NCBI GenBank assembly: GCA_029238785.1
Contig: JAQWFN010000004.1
Coordinates: 1 to 64,000, forward strand
DNA: 64,000 nt
Origin: Flavobacteriales bacterium
Lineage (GTDB): Bacteria > Bacteroidota > Bacteroidia > Flavobacteriales_D > Sanyastnellaceae
Direction: 5' to 3'
Position 1 is the stretch's first letter. Each line of letters begins with the position of its first letter. Of the stretch, positions 8,748 to 18,600 are shown piece after piece. The position numbers were made by a program, and so were the translations under genes. A model generated the notes under the pieces. It was not told the DNA's origin. It ran no database searches and saw only the letters and a program-made list of their open reading frames with translations.

Positions 8748-9409
8748 AAAAACACTACCTACTCTACTTTTTTAGTTTAAGCCTGGCACTCATCTCTTGC
8801 AAGCAAGATCCCAATTTTGAAGAAATCGATTTGGGTTATAGCTACTTTCCAAATGAATCAGGCAAATACATTGATTACACGGTAGACAGCATAAACTATG
8901 GAATTACGGTAGACACGGTGCGTTTCTTTTTGAGAGAATTGGTGGCTGAAGATTTTGTTGATGCTGAAGGTCAACCAGCAACTCGAGTGGAACGTTACAA
9001 AAAATTTGAACCCTCCGATGACTGGGTACTCACTGACGTTTGGAGTCAGCGTAGAACTACAACAGCCGCTGAGCGCGATGAAGAAAATATCCGTTTTGTG
9101 AGAATGGTATTTCCTGTAGAAGACGGAAAAACGTGGGATGGGAACTCCTACAACACCAATCCTGCATGGAACTATAGATACAGCGGTAAAGACCAACGCT
9201 ACGAACTTGACGACCTTGCTTGGAACGAAACCGTGCGTGTGAACCAACGCAATAACATCAATTTGGTTGATCAAGAATTTGCCTTTGAAGTATACGCTAG
9301 AAACATTGGCCTAGTGCACAAAGTATTTAGCGATTTGAACTTTCAAAACGGCATGATTACAGGAGTTGATGTAGAATGGAAATACATCGGTAGCGGCTGG
9401 GCCGAATGA
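8744..9409 (+). CDS. Hypothetical lipoprotein
   Basis: 221 aa. MKKHYLLYFFSLSLALISCKQ is a clear lipoprotein signal with lipobox LISC. The mature part is Trp/Tyr-rich and predicted all-beta (DLGYSYFPNESGKYIDYTVDSI, GKTWDGNSYNTNPAWNYRYS, HKVFSDLNFQNG). I do not recognise a named family, although similar proteins occur widely in Flavobacteriia. The start codon overlaps the stop of the MORN-type gene by 4 nt (ATGA). It is convergent with rarA after a 10-nt gap. Confidence 0.8.
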   Translation: MKKHYLLYFFSLSLALISCKQDPNFEEIDLGYSYFPNESGKYIDYTVDSINYGITVDTVRFFLRELVAEDFVDAEGQPATRVERYKKFEPSDDWVLTDVWSQRRTTTAAERDEENIRFVRMVFPVEDGKTWDGNSYNTNPAWNYRYSGKDQRYELDDLAWNETVRVNQRNNINLVDQEFAFEVYARNIGLVHKVFSDLNFQNGMITGVDVEWKYIGSGWAE

Positions 9410-9419
9410 TCTCTAGCAA

Positions 9420-10697
9420 TTAGTATCCATATTTCCCGCCCCACTTTTCTTTCAAAAACTGGCGTAAATTCTTTTCCCTCGCATTATCGCCGGGTTCGTA
9501 AAACTTAGTGCCCTTCAATTCTTCTGGTAAATACTCCTGTGCCGCAAAATTCCCAGCATTTGCATGACTATAATTGTATTCTTTCCCGTAGCCCAAATCT
9601 TTCATCAACTTCGTTGGGGCATTCCTGAGATGCAGAGGAACAGATAAATTACCGGTTTCCTTAACAACAGACTGAGCCATTCCTATTGCGGCATAACTGG
9701 CATTCGACTTGGCTGAACTGGCGAGATAAACGGTAGCTTGTGCCAAGACAATCCTGCCTTCTGGCCAACCAATGCGCTCTACAGCAGTAAAGGCATTGTT
9801 CGCCATCACGAGTGCCGTTGGGTTGGCATTACCAATATCCTCACTAGCACTAATCAGTAATCTTCGAGCAATAAACTTAGGGTCTTCTCCCCCTTCAATC
9901 ATTCTCGCCAAATAATACAAAGCAGCATTGGGATCACTCCCTCGAATGCTTTTGATGTAGGCTGAAATAATATCATAATGCAACTCTCCGCCTTTATCAT
10001 AAGCCGTTAAATTCGACTGAACGGCCTCATTCACCATGTCATTGGTGATTTGCACGTGTTCTGCTTCAGCACTTTCAACCACCAACTCAAAAACGTTCAA
10101 TAACTTCCTACCATCGCCCCCACTTAAACGAAAAAGCGCCTCCTCCTCGAGCACTTCAATTTTCTTCAACTTAAAATACTCATCACGCTCCATCACTTGC
10201 GCAATCAAGCGGCGCATGTGTTCTTTGGTGAAGGCATTGAGCACATAAACCTGACTTCTAGAAAGCAATGCAGGAATCACCTCAAAAGACGGATTCTCAG
10301 TAGTAGCACCAATCAAAGTAATGACACCCTTTTCAACAGCGCCCAACAAACTGTCTTGCTGACTCTTCGAAAAACGGTGGATCTCATCAATAAACAAAAC
10401 AGCATTTCCACCAAACATTCCGGCTTTACCCACCCTTGAGATAACTTCACGCACATCCTTCACCCCGCTATTTATGGCAGATAAGGTATGAAAGGGTCGG
10501 TTTAAAGTATTTGAAATGATGGTGGCCAAGGTGGTTTTTCCTACGCCAGGCGGTCCCCATAAAATCATCGACGGAATGTTCCCTCGCTCAATAACTTTAC
10601 GCAAAATAGCTTCCTTACCAGTGAGGTGTTCTTGACCAACATAATCGTCAAAGGTCTTGGGCCGCATTCGCTCAGCGAGAGGTTGTTTGCTGTTCAT
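9420..10697 (-). CDS. rarA: Replication-associated recombination protein A (RarA/MgsA AAA+ ATPase)
   Basis: 425 aa from ATG 10697 (MNSKQPLAERMRPKTFDDYVGQEHLTG), the canonical N-terminus; a longer frame reaches 10733 but adds residues absent from the family. Walker A GPPGVGKT is at 48-55 and Walker B LFIDEIHRF at 101-109, followed by the sensor segment LIGATTENPSF. Next come the lid and the MgsA C-terminal tetramerisation domain (ALYYLARMIEGGEDPKFIARRLLISASEDIG). It acts at stalled replication forks and interacts with SSB in other bacteria. It is divergent from the gene at 10781, with facing promoters between them. Confidence 0.95.
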   Translation of the reverse strand: MNSKQPLAERMRPKTFDDYVGQEHLTGKEAILRKVIERGNIPSMILWGPPGVGKTTLATIISNTLNRPFHTLSAINSGVKDVREVISRVGKAGMFGGNAVLFIDEIHRFSKSQQDSLLGAVEKGVITLIGATTENPSFEVIPALLSRSQVYVLNAFTKEHMRRLIAQVMERDEYFKLKKIEVLEEEALFRLSGGDGRKLLNVFELVVESAEAEHVQITNDMVNEAVQSNLTAYDKGGELHYDIISAYIKSIRGSDPNAALYYLARMIEGGEDPKFIARRLLISASEDIGNANPTALVMANNAFTAVERIGWPEGRIVLAQATVYLASSAKSNASYAAIGMAQSVVKETGNLSVPLHLRNAPTKLMKDLGYGKEYNYSHANAGNFAAQEYLPEELKGTKFYEPGDNAREKNLRQFLKEKWGGKYGY

Positions 10698-10700
10698 AGT

Positions 10701-10746
10701 ACGAAGATACACTTTGATGAGATGAGAAAACAAACTCCTACCTTCG
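10701..10746. promoter_or_regulatory. Back-to-back promoters between rarA and the gene at 10781
   Basis: Minus strand: TATCTTCG (10701-10708) just before rarA. Plus strand: TTTG at 10713-10716, then 22 nt, then TACCTTCG at 10739-10746. Both are one base off the Bacteroidota TAnnTTTG element, and the two promoters overlap within 46 bp, so they may compete. Confidence 0.4.
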
Positions 10747-10780
10747 TGGGTTAAAATTGAAGACTAAACCCAAGATCACC

Positions 10781-11518
10781 ATGAAAAAATTTCTCAAAAT
10801 ATTCGGACTACTCTTTCTCAACTTAGTTGTAGCCTTGGTGATTTTTGGCATTGCGATGAACGAAGAGAAACCGAAAACGCTCTCAGGGCAAGAAGCTGAA
10901 CTCCTGGCTGAGAACATGCTCCAAGCTTTAGACATCGATGCTTGGAACGCTACAAATTACATCTCTTGGCAATTTCCTGGCGGACACCATTATGTTTGGG
11001 ATAAGGCTTCAAATCAAGTTGAAGTAAAATGGGAAAACAAAACGGTGATCATTCCAAGCCAAAACCACATGAGTGGAAAAGCATGGGTTGACGGAGAACC
11101 TTCTGACGATAAAGACCTGCTCGAAACTGCGTGGACTTACTTCTGTAATGATAGTTTTTGGCTCATCGCTCATTATAAGGTAATGGACCCAGGTACCGAC
11201 CGTTCTGCGCACCTTTTTGAAGATGGTTCACTTGGTTTGATGGTGACTTACAAATCTGGAGGAACAACTCCTGGAGATAGCTACTTGTGGAAGCTTGATG
11301 ATAATTACCGACCAACGAGCTATAAAATGTGGGTACAAATATTACCCATAGGCGGATTGGAAGCCACTTGGGATGGTTGGGTAACCTTAAATTCAGGAGC
11401 TCAGGTAAGCACGATTCACGATATGGGCATCATCACTACCAATTTGAGTCCAGTTCAAGGAGCTACTACCCTAAGCGAGATTGGTTTGAGTGAAGATTAC
11501 TTCAGCTCAAGAATGTAA
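10781..11518 (+). CDS. Membrane-anchored exported protein, function unknown
   Basis: 245 aa from ATG 10781 (MKKFLKIFGLLFLNLVVALVIFGIAM), preferred over the ATG 24 nt upstream because it opens directly with Lys and a 20-residue membrane helix. After the helix comes a short acidic linker and a compact domain rich in Trp and Gly (YISWQFPGGHHYVWDKA, DGWVTLNSGAQVSTIHDMGI). No enzyme motif is visible. The layout suggests a periplasmic domain held to the inner membrane. Its 3' end overlaps the convergent acyltransferase gene by 12 nt. Confidence 0.75.
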   Translation: MKKFLKIFGLLFLNLVVALVIFGIAMNEEKPKTLSGQEAELLAENMLQALDIDAWNATNYISWQFPGGHHYVWDKASNQVEVKWENKTVIIPSQNHMSGKAWVDGEPSDDKDLLETAWTYFCNDSFWLIAHYKVMDPGTDRSAHLFEDGSLGLMVTYKSGGTTPGDSYLWKLDDNYRPTSYKMWVQILPIGGLEATWDGWVTLNSGAQVSTIHDMGIITTNLSPVQGATTLSEIGLSEDYFSSRM

Positions 11519-12385
11519 CTCAACTCCTGCTGGTCTTTTGTGCTTCCAGCGTTTGTGTGTCCACAAGTAATGCTGAGGTTCTTTCTTGATGTCTTCTTCT
11601 AAACGCTTGTTGATGCTTTGGATGATCATTCCTTGAGCAAAGGAATTTGGGTCTTCAGTAATCAGCTCATATGCGATTTGATAGTATCCCCTTTTAATTT
11701 TCCTGCATGATCCAAAAATCACCACCATGTTGAAGTCTTTGGCGTGTTTCTCAGCACCAAAATACATAGCTGTTTCTTGATTTAACCAATTCATCCAATA
11801 AGCCTTTTTGGGATTGGCCGGACTTTGGTCGATACCGTAAACCACCGCCTTTGGTTCCTTCGCATGAACGCGCATCCATTCCGACGACTCCTTGGTAGGG
11901 ATGAGTTTCAATCCATATTTACCACGAGAGCTGCGCATTTTTTCGTCGAAGTACCTGTTGCTCAAACGTTTGTAAATCGCCATGAGTGGCACTGGAATAT
12001 GTAAGGCCGCAGCAACGGCATAAAGTTCCCAGTTGTTATGGTGGCCCCCAACTATAGCGATGTTTCGGTCTTTATACTTGTCGAAAATTTCTGCGTTAAT
12101 TGCCAGCATTCTTTTGTTCGCAGCTACTTTTGAGATGCTGAAATTTTTCAAACTCTCCACGATGATGTCACAAAAGTGCTTTTGAAAATCCTTCGAAATT
12201 TGTTTTTGTTCCGAAGCCGTTTTGTCTGGAAATGAACGGGCGATGTTTCCCTCAATTACCTTAAGCCGATACCCGATCACCCCAAAAAGAACAACTCGAA
12301 TAAAATCAGATAAAAGGTATAACAATGGATAAGGCAGCAAACTAATTGGATACAGCACCAGTGAATAAAGCAATCGAGATCCCAT
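11507..12385 (-). CDS. LpxL/HtrB-type lysophospholipid acyltransferase
   Basis: 292 aa with an N-terminal membrane anchor (LYSLVLYPISLLPYPLLYLL). The acyltransferase HxxxxE motif is HHNNWE at residues 115-120, matching the H(x4)D/E site of the lipid A late acyltransferase family; further family traits are YGIDQSP and WMNWLNQETAMYFGAEKHAK. It probably adds a secondary acyl chain to lipid A, although in Bacteroidota the same family can acylate other lipids. It is followed closely (6 nt) by the upstream PhnP-like gene, so the two share an operon. Confidence 0.85.
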   Translation of the reverse strand: MGSRLLYSLVLYPISLLPYPLLYLLSDFIRVVLFGVIGYRLKVIEGNIARSFPDKTASEQKQISKDFQKHFCDIIVESLKNFSISKVAANKRMLAINAEIFDKYKDRNIAIVGGHHNNWELYAVAAALHIPVPLMAIYKRLSNRYFDEKMRSSRGKYGLKLIPTKESSEWMRVHAKEPKAVVYGIDQSPANPKKAYWMNWLNQETAMYFGAEKHAKDFNMVVIFGSCRKIKRGYYQIAYELITEDPNSFAQGMIIQSINKRLEEDIKKEPQHYLWTHKRWKHKRPAGVELHS

Positions 12386-12391
12386 AGTTGA

Positions 12392-13159
12392 TTAATTCAG
12401 TTCGAGTAAAAGTCCGTCATAAGCAATTTCAATACCCGCAGGTAAGTCGTTACTCACCACTTGGTGTTTGCCCATGAGGTGGCTTATGTGTGTTAATAAT
12501 CCTCGTTCTGGGTTCATGGCTTTGAGAAATTCTATGGCTTGCGCCAAATTGAAGTGAGAGATGTGTTCCTCTTTTCGAAGAGCATTCACGACAATCGTTT
12601 TCGAACCGCGAATTTTTTCAATTTCTTCTGGGGCGATGGTTTTCGCATCGGTGATGTAGGTAAAGTCATGCACACGATAAGCATTAACGGGCATTTTGTA
12701 GTGCATTACCTCAATCGGTACCACTTCAAAACTACCCACCATAAATGGATCACTTCCGATGGTATTCAGATTCACCTCAGGAATTCCTGGGTACTTGTAA
12801 TCGGCAAAAACATAGTGGAACTCCCTTTGCAGCGCCACCTGAACTTGAGGACTAGCATAGACTTCCATGTCTTTCCGCTGCTTGAAATTGAATGCCCTGA
12901 TGTCGTCCATCCCAGCAATGTGATCTTTATGCTCATGGGTGTAAACGATGGCGTCGAGTTGCTGAATGTGATTATTGAGCATTTGTGCTCTAAAATCCGG
13001 ACCAGTATCTATAACGAAGTGGGTGTCTTCGTTGTTGATGAAAATAGACGAACGCAATCGAACATCTCTTTGGTCAGCTGAAGTGCAAACCTCACAATCA
13101 CAAGCAATTACAGGGACTCCTTGTGAGGTACCTGTGCCTAAGAACCGAACATTCATCAT
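12392..13159 (-). CDS. PhnP-like metallo-beta-lactamase-fold hydrolase
   Basis: 255 aa from the ATG at 13159 (or 13156), because the family opens with VRFLGTGTSQGVPVIAC; a longer frame begins at 13192. The MBL zinc motif HEHKDH is at 75-80, and DTGPDFRAQ and GLLTHISHLMG are present. The N-terminal CDCEVC cluster (residues 20-25) resembles the extra zinc site of PhnP phosphodiesterases. It probably cleaves a cyclic or linear phosphodiester; the substrate is unknown. It is 6 nt upstream of the acyltransferase gene and likely co-transcribed with it. Confidence 0.85.
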   Translation of the reverse strand: MMNVRFLGTGTSQGVPVIACDCEVCTSADQRDVRLRSSIFINNEDTHFVIDTGPDFRAQMLNNHIQQLDAIVYTHEHKDHIAGMDDIRAFNFKQRKDMEVYASPQVQVALQREFHYVFADYKYPGIPEVNLNTIGSDPFMVGSFEVVPIEVMHYKMPVNAYRVHDFTYITDAKTIAPEEIEKIRGSKTIVVNALRKEEHISHFNLAQAIEFLKAMNPERGLLTHISHLMGKHQVVSNDLPAGIEIAYDGLLLELN

Positions 13160-13275
13160 GGAGCGCAAGTTACAAAACCCATCGCGAAGCAAAACAAAAA
13201 GAAATTAATTGCAAAAAAACACCATTAATGTCTGCGAAACGGGCATAAAAGGTTGTTGAACTCCATCAGAGGGTT

Positions 13276-13283
13276 TAACTTTG
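13276..13283 (+). promoter_or_regulatory. Promoter of the TTG-start gene at 13309
   Basis: TAACTTTG is a full TAnnTTTG match, with TTG trinucleotides at 13253 and 13256 at the right distance for a -33 element. The predicted transcript starts about 20 nt before the TTG codon. Confidence 0.6.
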
Positions 13284-13308
13284 TAGAAGACCCCGAAAAT
13301 TCGGCACA

Positions 13309-14739
13309 TTGGAATTAAACAGAGTAGTACTTAGCGCAACCCAGAAAGCCCTGCGGGTTAACTTGAATCAAGACCTTTATGGGACCTTTGCTGAAATTGG
13401 TGCTGGCCAGGAAGTGGTGAGGCACTTTTTCCGCGCAGGTGGTGCTAGTGGTACCATTGCAAAATCGCTTTCTGCTTACGACAAAGATTTTTCAGATGCG
13501 ATATATGGTCAAGAATCGAAGGGACGTTATGTATGCAAATCTCGTTTGGACAACATGCTTCAATACGAGTACCAGTTAATAGAAGAGCGTTTAAAACGAG
13601 AAGTACATCCAACAAAAAAGTTCTTCGCCTTTGCCAATACTATAGCCACCATCAACTTCCATAAAACCATTCAAGGTCACGGCTGGTTTGGTGTAAAGTT
13701 TCAATCTGAACCGGAAAAAGAGGCGAACACCGTCATCATCCACGTTCGTTTTCATGAAAATGATGCGCTATTGCAACAAGCCTCTGTAGGGGTTCTTGGG
13801 GTGAACTTGATCTACGCTTGTTTCTTCTTCTACAAAACACCAACCGATTTCCTTCTTTCTCTCTACGACAACCTCACTAGAGACCAATTGGAAATCGACA
13901 TGATCCAGATGAATGGTCCGGATTTCGAAGAAGTTGACAACCGTTTGATGTCATTACAATTGGTGAAAAACGGCATGACTGACGCCGTAATTTTCTCGCC
14001 AGACGGACGAAACCTTCAAGCTGCGGATGTACTTTATAAAAAGAACATTCTAGCCATTAGAGGAAGTTTTAGACCAGTAACCAAGGTGAACATCGACATG
14101 ATCATGAAAGGCTTCCAAATGTTTGAAGCTGAACGTAAGGTCGACCCAGAAAACATTCAGGTACTGTTTGAAATCACCTTGAACAACCTCAAGTCTGACG
14201 GAGATATTGATGAAAAAGATTTCTTAGATCGAGCTGATATCCTTTGCTCTTTGGGGCAAACCGTATTGATTTCGAACTATCAAAAATACTATAAGCTTGT
14301 TGAATACTTCTCTCGTTATACCAAGCGACGCATGGGGATTATCATGGGGGTAAACAACCTGCTGGATGTCTTCAACGAGAAGTACTACCGAGATCTTAAT
14401 GGAGGTATCCTTGAGGCCTTTGGTATCCTCTTCTCTCGAGATTTGAAGATTTATCTCTATCCTTGGAAAGAAGAAGGAGAAATGCTTACGAGCATTAACG
14501 CCCCTATTCACCCAAGATTGAAGCCCCTATTCAATTACCTCACGTTCAACAAGCGTATTGTAGATATTGAGAACTGTAACGAGGAAATCTTGAGCATTCT
14601 ATCAAGAGAGTGTCTTAGAATGATTAAAGACGGCGAAGAAGGCTGGGAAGATATGGTGCCTACCTATGTCGATACCATCATCAAAGACAATCAACTCTTC
14701 GGGTATAAAGAAGACAATAAAGAGCAAGCGATAAAGTAA
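13309..14739 (+). CDS. Conserved Bacteroidota protein of unknown function, TTG start
   Basis: 476 aa, starting at a TTG at 13309; no upstream ATG or GTG exists in frame after the promoter. The N-terminus (MELNRVVLSATQKALRVNL..DLYGTFAEIGAGQEVVRHFFRAGGASGTIAKSLSAYDKDFSDAIYG) looks intact and strongly conserved in feel. GAGQEVVRHFFRAGG hints at a nucleotide or ligand loop, but I cannot place the fold. The protein has no signal peptide and no clear membrane segment, so it should be cytosolic. A consensus promoter precedes it and a hairpin terminator follows, so it is a single-gene unit. I do not assign a function. Confidence 0.8.
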   Translation: MELNRVVLSATQKALRVNLNQDLYGTFAEIGAGQEVVRHFFRAGGASGTIAKSLSAYDKDFSDAIYGQESKGRYVCKSRLDNMLQYEYQLIEERLKREVHPTKKFFAFANTIATINFHKTIQGHGWFGVKFQSEPEKEANTVIIHVRFHENDALLQQASVGVLGVNLIYACFFFYKTPTDFLLSLYDNLTRDQLEIDMIQMNGPDFEEVDNRLMSLQLVKNGMTDAVIFSPDGRNLQAADVLYKKNILAIRGSFRPVTKVNIDMIMKGFQMFEAERKVDPENIQVLFEITLNNLKSDGDIDEKDFLDRADILCSLGQTVLISNYQKYYKLVEYFSRYTKRRMGIIMGVNNLLDVFNEKYYRDLNGGILEAFGILFSRDLKIYLYPWKEEGEMLTSINAPIHPRLKPLFNYLTFNKRIVDIENCNEEILSILSRECLRMIKDGEEGWEDMVPTYVDTIIKDNQLFGYKEDNKEQAIK

Positions 14740-14761
14740 GTACTTCGCGCATGTATTTAGA

Positions 14762-14793
14762 AACGTCCACATTCAATGTTGGGCGTTTTTTTG
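14762..14793 (+). terminator. Terminator of the gene at 13309-14739
   Basis: An imperfect stem (AACGTCC with GGGCGTT plus ACAT with ATGT) is followed by seven T, 20 nt after the stop codon. Confidence 0.75.
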
Positions 14794-14867
14794 TGCCGAA
14801 TAACTGCGGTACTTAGAAGCTGTTCGATAATTCCGTGCGCGACAACTGCCAACTTAAGAGGGTATAA

Positions 14868-14898
14868 AAAAGCCCCAAGCGAGATGCTTGAGGCTTTT
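14868..14898 (-). terminator. Terminator at the end of the rpoBC operon
   Basis: On the minus strand the stem AAAAGCC..CAAGC / GCTTG..GGCTTTT has a 5-nt loop and one mismatch, and is followed by a run of T. It starts about 20 nt after the stop of the C-terminal rpoC segment, supporting the idea that the segment belongs to the same transcript. Confidence 0.85.
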
Positions 14899-14919
14899 AA
14901 TGTGTATACTTTAAAAGAA

Positions 14920-15648
14920 TTACGCTTCTTCAGCTGCTTCTTTTTGTGCTTTTCCTGTGAGCTTATCGTATTCAGCTTGTGAGCCAACGACTACGTTTTG
15001 GAACCTTCTCATACCAGAACCGGCAGGGATAAGGTGACCAACGATTACGTTTTCTTTCAAGCCTAACAAGTGATCTTCTTTACCACTTACAGCAGCTTCA
15101 TTCAATACTTTAGTTGTTTCCTGGAAGGAAGCAGCAGAGATGAATGATTTTGTCTGCAATGATGCTCTTGTGATCCCTTGAAGCAATGGACGAGATGTTG
15201 CTGGAATTGCTTCACGAGCTTCAACCAAGGCCATGTCTTTACGACGAAGCATAGAGTTTTCATCTCTCAGCTTACGGGCCGAGATAATCATCCCCTCTTT
15301 CAAGTTTTCTGAGTCTCCTTGAGCAGTGATTACCACTTTGCCGAAGGTGTTATCGTTTTCTTCCATGAAATCGATTTTCTCAACGCTTTGCTTCTCAAGG
15401 AAACGTGTATCGCCTGGATCTTCGATAATCACTTTCTTCATCATCTGACGAACGATTACTTCAAAGTGCTTATCGTTGATTTTTACCCCTTGCAAACGGT
15501 ATACCTCTTGGATTTCGTTTACCAAGTATTCTTGAACCGCAGTTGGTCCTTGAATAGCTAAGATATCAGCTGGAGTTACAGCACCATCAGAAAGCGACAT
15601 ACCGGCTTTCACAAAGTCATTTTCCTGCACAAGGATGTGCTTAGACAA
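14920..15648 (-). CDS. rpoC: RNA polymerase beta' subunit, C-terminal segment after the in-frame TAG
   Basis: This is the same reading frame as the upstream rpoC segment, separated only by the TAG at 15685-15687. If read through, it adds about 254 residues and brings beta' to about 1432 aa, the usual Bacteroidota length. It carries the conserved end of beta': [72 protein letters not shown] and [17 protein letters not shown]. This part contacts omega and the clamp and is essential in other bacteria. As an independent gene it could start only at the TTG at 15648, with no obvious promoter or ribosome site, so I regard it as the broken 3' part of one gene. Confidence 0.9.
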   Translation of the reverse strand: MSKHILVQENDFVKAGMSLSDGAVTPADILAIQGPTAVQEYLVNEIQEVYRLQGVKINDKHFEVIVRQMMKKVIIEDPGDTRFLEKQSVEKIDFMEENDNTFGKVVITAQGDSENLKEGMIISARKLRDENSMLRRKDMALVEAREAIPATSRPLLQGITRASLQTKSFISAASFQETTKVLNEAAVSGKEDHLLGLKENVIVGHLIPAGSGMRRFQNVVVGSQAEYDKLTGKAQKEAAEEA

Positions 15649-15684
15649 TGGAATAAGGTATTTCTTCGTTTCTCCGGTTTTAGA

Positions 15685-15687
15685 CTA
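15685..15687 (-). other. rpoC: In-frame TAG stop inside rpoC
   Basis: Codon 1178, between GNREIVV and [13 protein letters not shown]. Related RpoC proteins carry an acidic residue at about this point, so a single GAG-to-TAG change would explain it. No base is inserted or lost. Confidence 0.95.
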
Positions 15688-18600
15688 AACAACGATCTCT
15701 CTGTTACCACGTTTGATTTTTCCGTAACTCACGATACCATCGATTTCAGACACTACCGCAGGATTCGACGGGTTACGTGCTTCGAAAAGCTCAGTAACTC
15801 GAGGAAGACCCCCTGTGATATCCCCAGACTTACCAGCAATACGTGGAATCTTAGCGATAATCGCACCTGATCCAAGTTTGTCGCCTTGCTTCACCGAAAT
15901 GTGTGAACCTACAGGAACAGAATAAGTACGGATAATTTCGCCTTTACCATCTACGATATTGATAGCAGGGTTTTTCTTCTTGTCTTTGGTCTCAGTAATA
16001 ACCATCTCACGGAATCCAGTTTGCTCATCGAGCTCTTCACGGTAGGTAATACCTTCCTCTACGTGCTCGAACTGAACAACACCTTCAAGTTCGTTAATGA
16101 TAACTGAGTTATAAGGATCCCAAGAACAGATGACATCACCCTTCTTGATCTTCTTGCCGTTCTTCACCATCAACAATGAACCATAAGGTAAAATGTTGGT
16201 GTTAAGGACAATTCCCGATTTCGGTTCAACCACTTTCATTTCAGCAGAACGTGAAACAACAATAGCTTGGAGTGTTCCGTCTTCAAGAACACGGTCTACA
16301 ACTCTCAAATCTTCGATTTCAAGAATACCATCTTGCTTGGCAACCATGTTGTTTTCGTCAGCGATGTTCGCAGCAGTACCCCCTACGTGGAAGGTACGGA
16401 GTGTCAACTGTGTACCCGGCTCACCGATAGACTGTGCGGCAATTACACCAACAGCTTCACCAGCTTGAACCATACGTCCGCTCGGTAAAGAACGTCCATA
16501 ACACTTCGCACAAACCCCTTGCTTCGACTCACAAGTCAATACAGATCTGATTTCCACTTCTTCGATTCCTAGGGCCTCGATTTCAGTAGCTTGATCTTCT
16601 CTGATTTCCTCTCCTGACTCAACAATGACTTCACCCGTTTCGGGGTTGATAACATCGTGAACACTAACACGACCGAGGATACGATCATATAAGCTTTCAA
16701 CAACTTCATCGCTCTTTTTCAAAGCTGAAGCCACAATACCTCTTAGTGTACCACAGTCTACTTCTTGAATAATAACGTCTTGAGCAACATCAACGAGACG
16801 ACGAGTAAGGTAACCCGCATCCGCTGTTTTCAAGGCCGTATCTGCAAGACCCTTACGGGCACCGTGAGTAGAGATAAAGTACTCAAGAATCGAAAGTCCT
16901 TCCTTAAAGTTCGAAAGGATTGGGTTTTCGATAATGTCTTGACCACCTGTAGCCGATGACTTTTGTGGTTTTGCCATCAATCCACGCATACCAGAGAGCT
17001 GACGAATTTGTTCTTTCGATCCACGTGCACCTGAGTGGTACATCATGTAAATCGAGTTAAATCCTTGACGATCTGTTTCTAGACGGTCCATCAAGATATT
17101 CGTCAAACGAGAATTGGTGTGCGTCCAGATATCGATAATCTGATTGTAACGCTCGTTGTTGGTAATGAGACCCATGTTGTAGTTCCCCATTACTTCAGCC
17201 ACTTTGTTCACAGCTTCACCAACCAATTTCTCTTTTTCTGGCGGGATGATAACGTCATTCAAATTGAATGAAAGACCACCTTTAAATGCCATTGTGTATC
17301 CAAGTGTTTTGATATCATCCAAGAACTGAACAGTTCTAGGAACACCAACAACCTTAAGAATATCACCAATAATATCACGAAGCGCTTTTTTGGTCAACAA
17401 TTTATCGATGTAACCAGCTTCTTTAGGTACAAGCTCATTAAAGAGTACTCGCCCTGTAGTGGTTTCAATGATTGAACTGTTACCAGCAACATCTTCCCAT
17501 CTCACTTTAAGGTGAGCGTGAAGTGCTAGACGTCCTTCGTTGTATGCAATTTTAACCTCTTCTGGAGAGTAGTAAGTTTTACCTTCTCCAAGAACTGGTT
17601 CTTCTTTTGTACCTACTTTACCCTTAGTAATGTAATAGAGTCCGAGTACCATATCCTGAGAAGGTACGGTAATAGGTGCTCCGTTAGCTGGGTTAAGGAT
17701 GTTGTGTGAGGCAAGCATCAACAACTGTGCTTCCAAAATTGCGGCACTACCTAGTGGTAAGTGAACCGCCATTTGATCCCCATCGAAATCGGCGTTGAAA
17801 GCCGTACAAACCAATGGGTGAAGTTGAATCGCTTTTCCTTCAATCAACTTAGGTTGGAACGCTTGGATACCAAGACGGTGAAGTGTTGGTGCACGGTTGA
17901 GGAGAACAGGGTGTCCTTTCAACACATTTTCCAAAATATCCCAAACTACTGGTTCTTTGCGGTCAACAATTTTCTTTGCCGATTTTACAGTCTTCACAAT
18001 ACCACGCTCAATCATCTTGCGGATGATAAACGGTTTGTATAGCTCAGCTGCCATATTTTTAGGCAAACCACATTCGTGTAATTTCAAATCCGGACCAACA
18101 ACAATCACAGAACGTGCAGAATAATCAACACGCTTTCCGAGAAGGTTTTGACGGAAACGACCTTGCTTCCCTTTCAAAGAATCAGAAAGTGATTTCAACG
18201 GTCGGTTAGACTCCGTTTTAACAGCGCTCGATTTTCTCGAGTTATCAAACAATGAATCTACTGCCTCTTGAAGCATACGTTTTTCGTTACGTAAGATGAC
18301 TTCAGGAGCTTTGATTTCGATCAAACGCTTCAAACGGTTGTTACGAATGATAACACGACGGTAAAGGTCGTTCAAATCAGAAGTAGCGAAACGTCCACCA
18401 TCCAATGGCACCAATGGGCGAAGTTCTGGTGGAATAACCGGAACAACTTTGATGATCATCCATTCTGGATTGTTCGAAATTCTTTCGTTAGCATCACGCA
18501 AAGCTTCAACCACTTGCAAACGCTTCAAAGCTTCGTTTTTACGTTGCTGAGAAGTTTCTGTGTTTGCTTGGTGACGAAGGCTGTAAGACAAACCGGCTAG

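Noticed and set aside
15685-15687. TAG as a sense codon (selenocysteine, pyrrolysine or recoding)
   Set aside because: Selenocysteine uses UGA; TAG ends other genes here and an intact RF1 gene is present. No pyl gene or suppressor tRNA is in the window.
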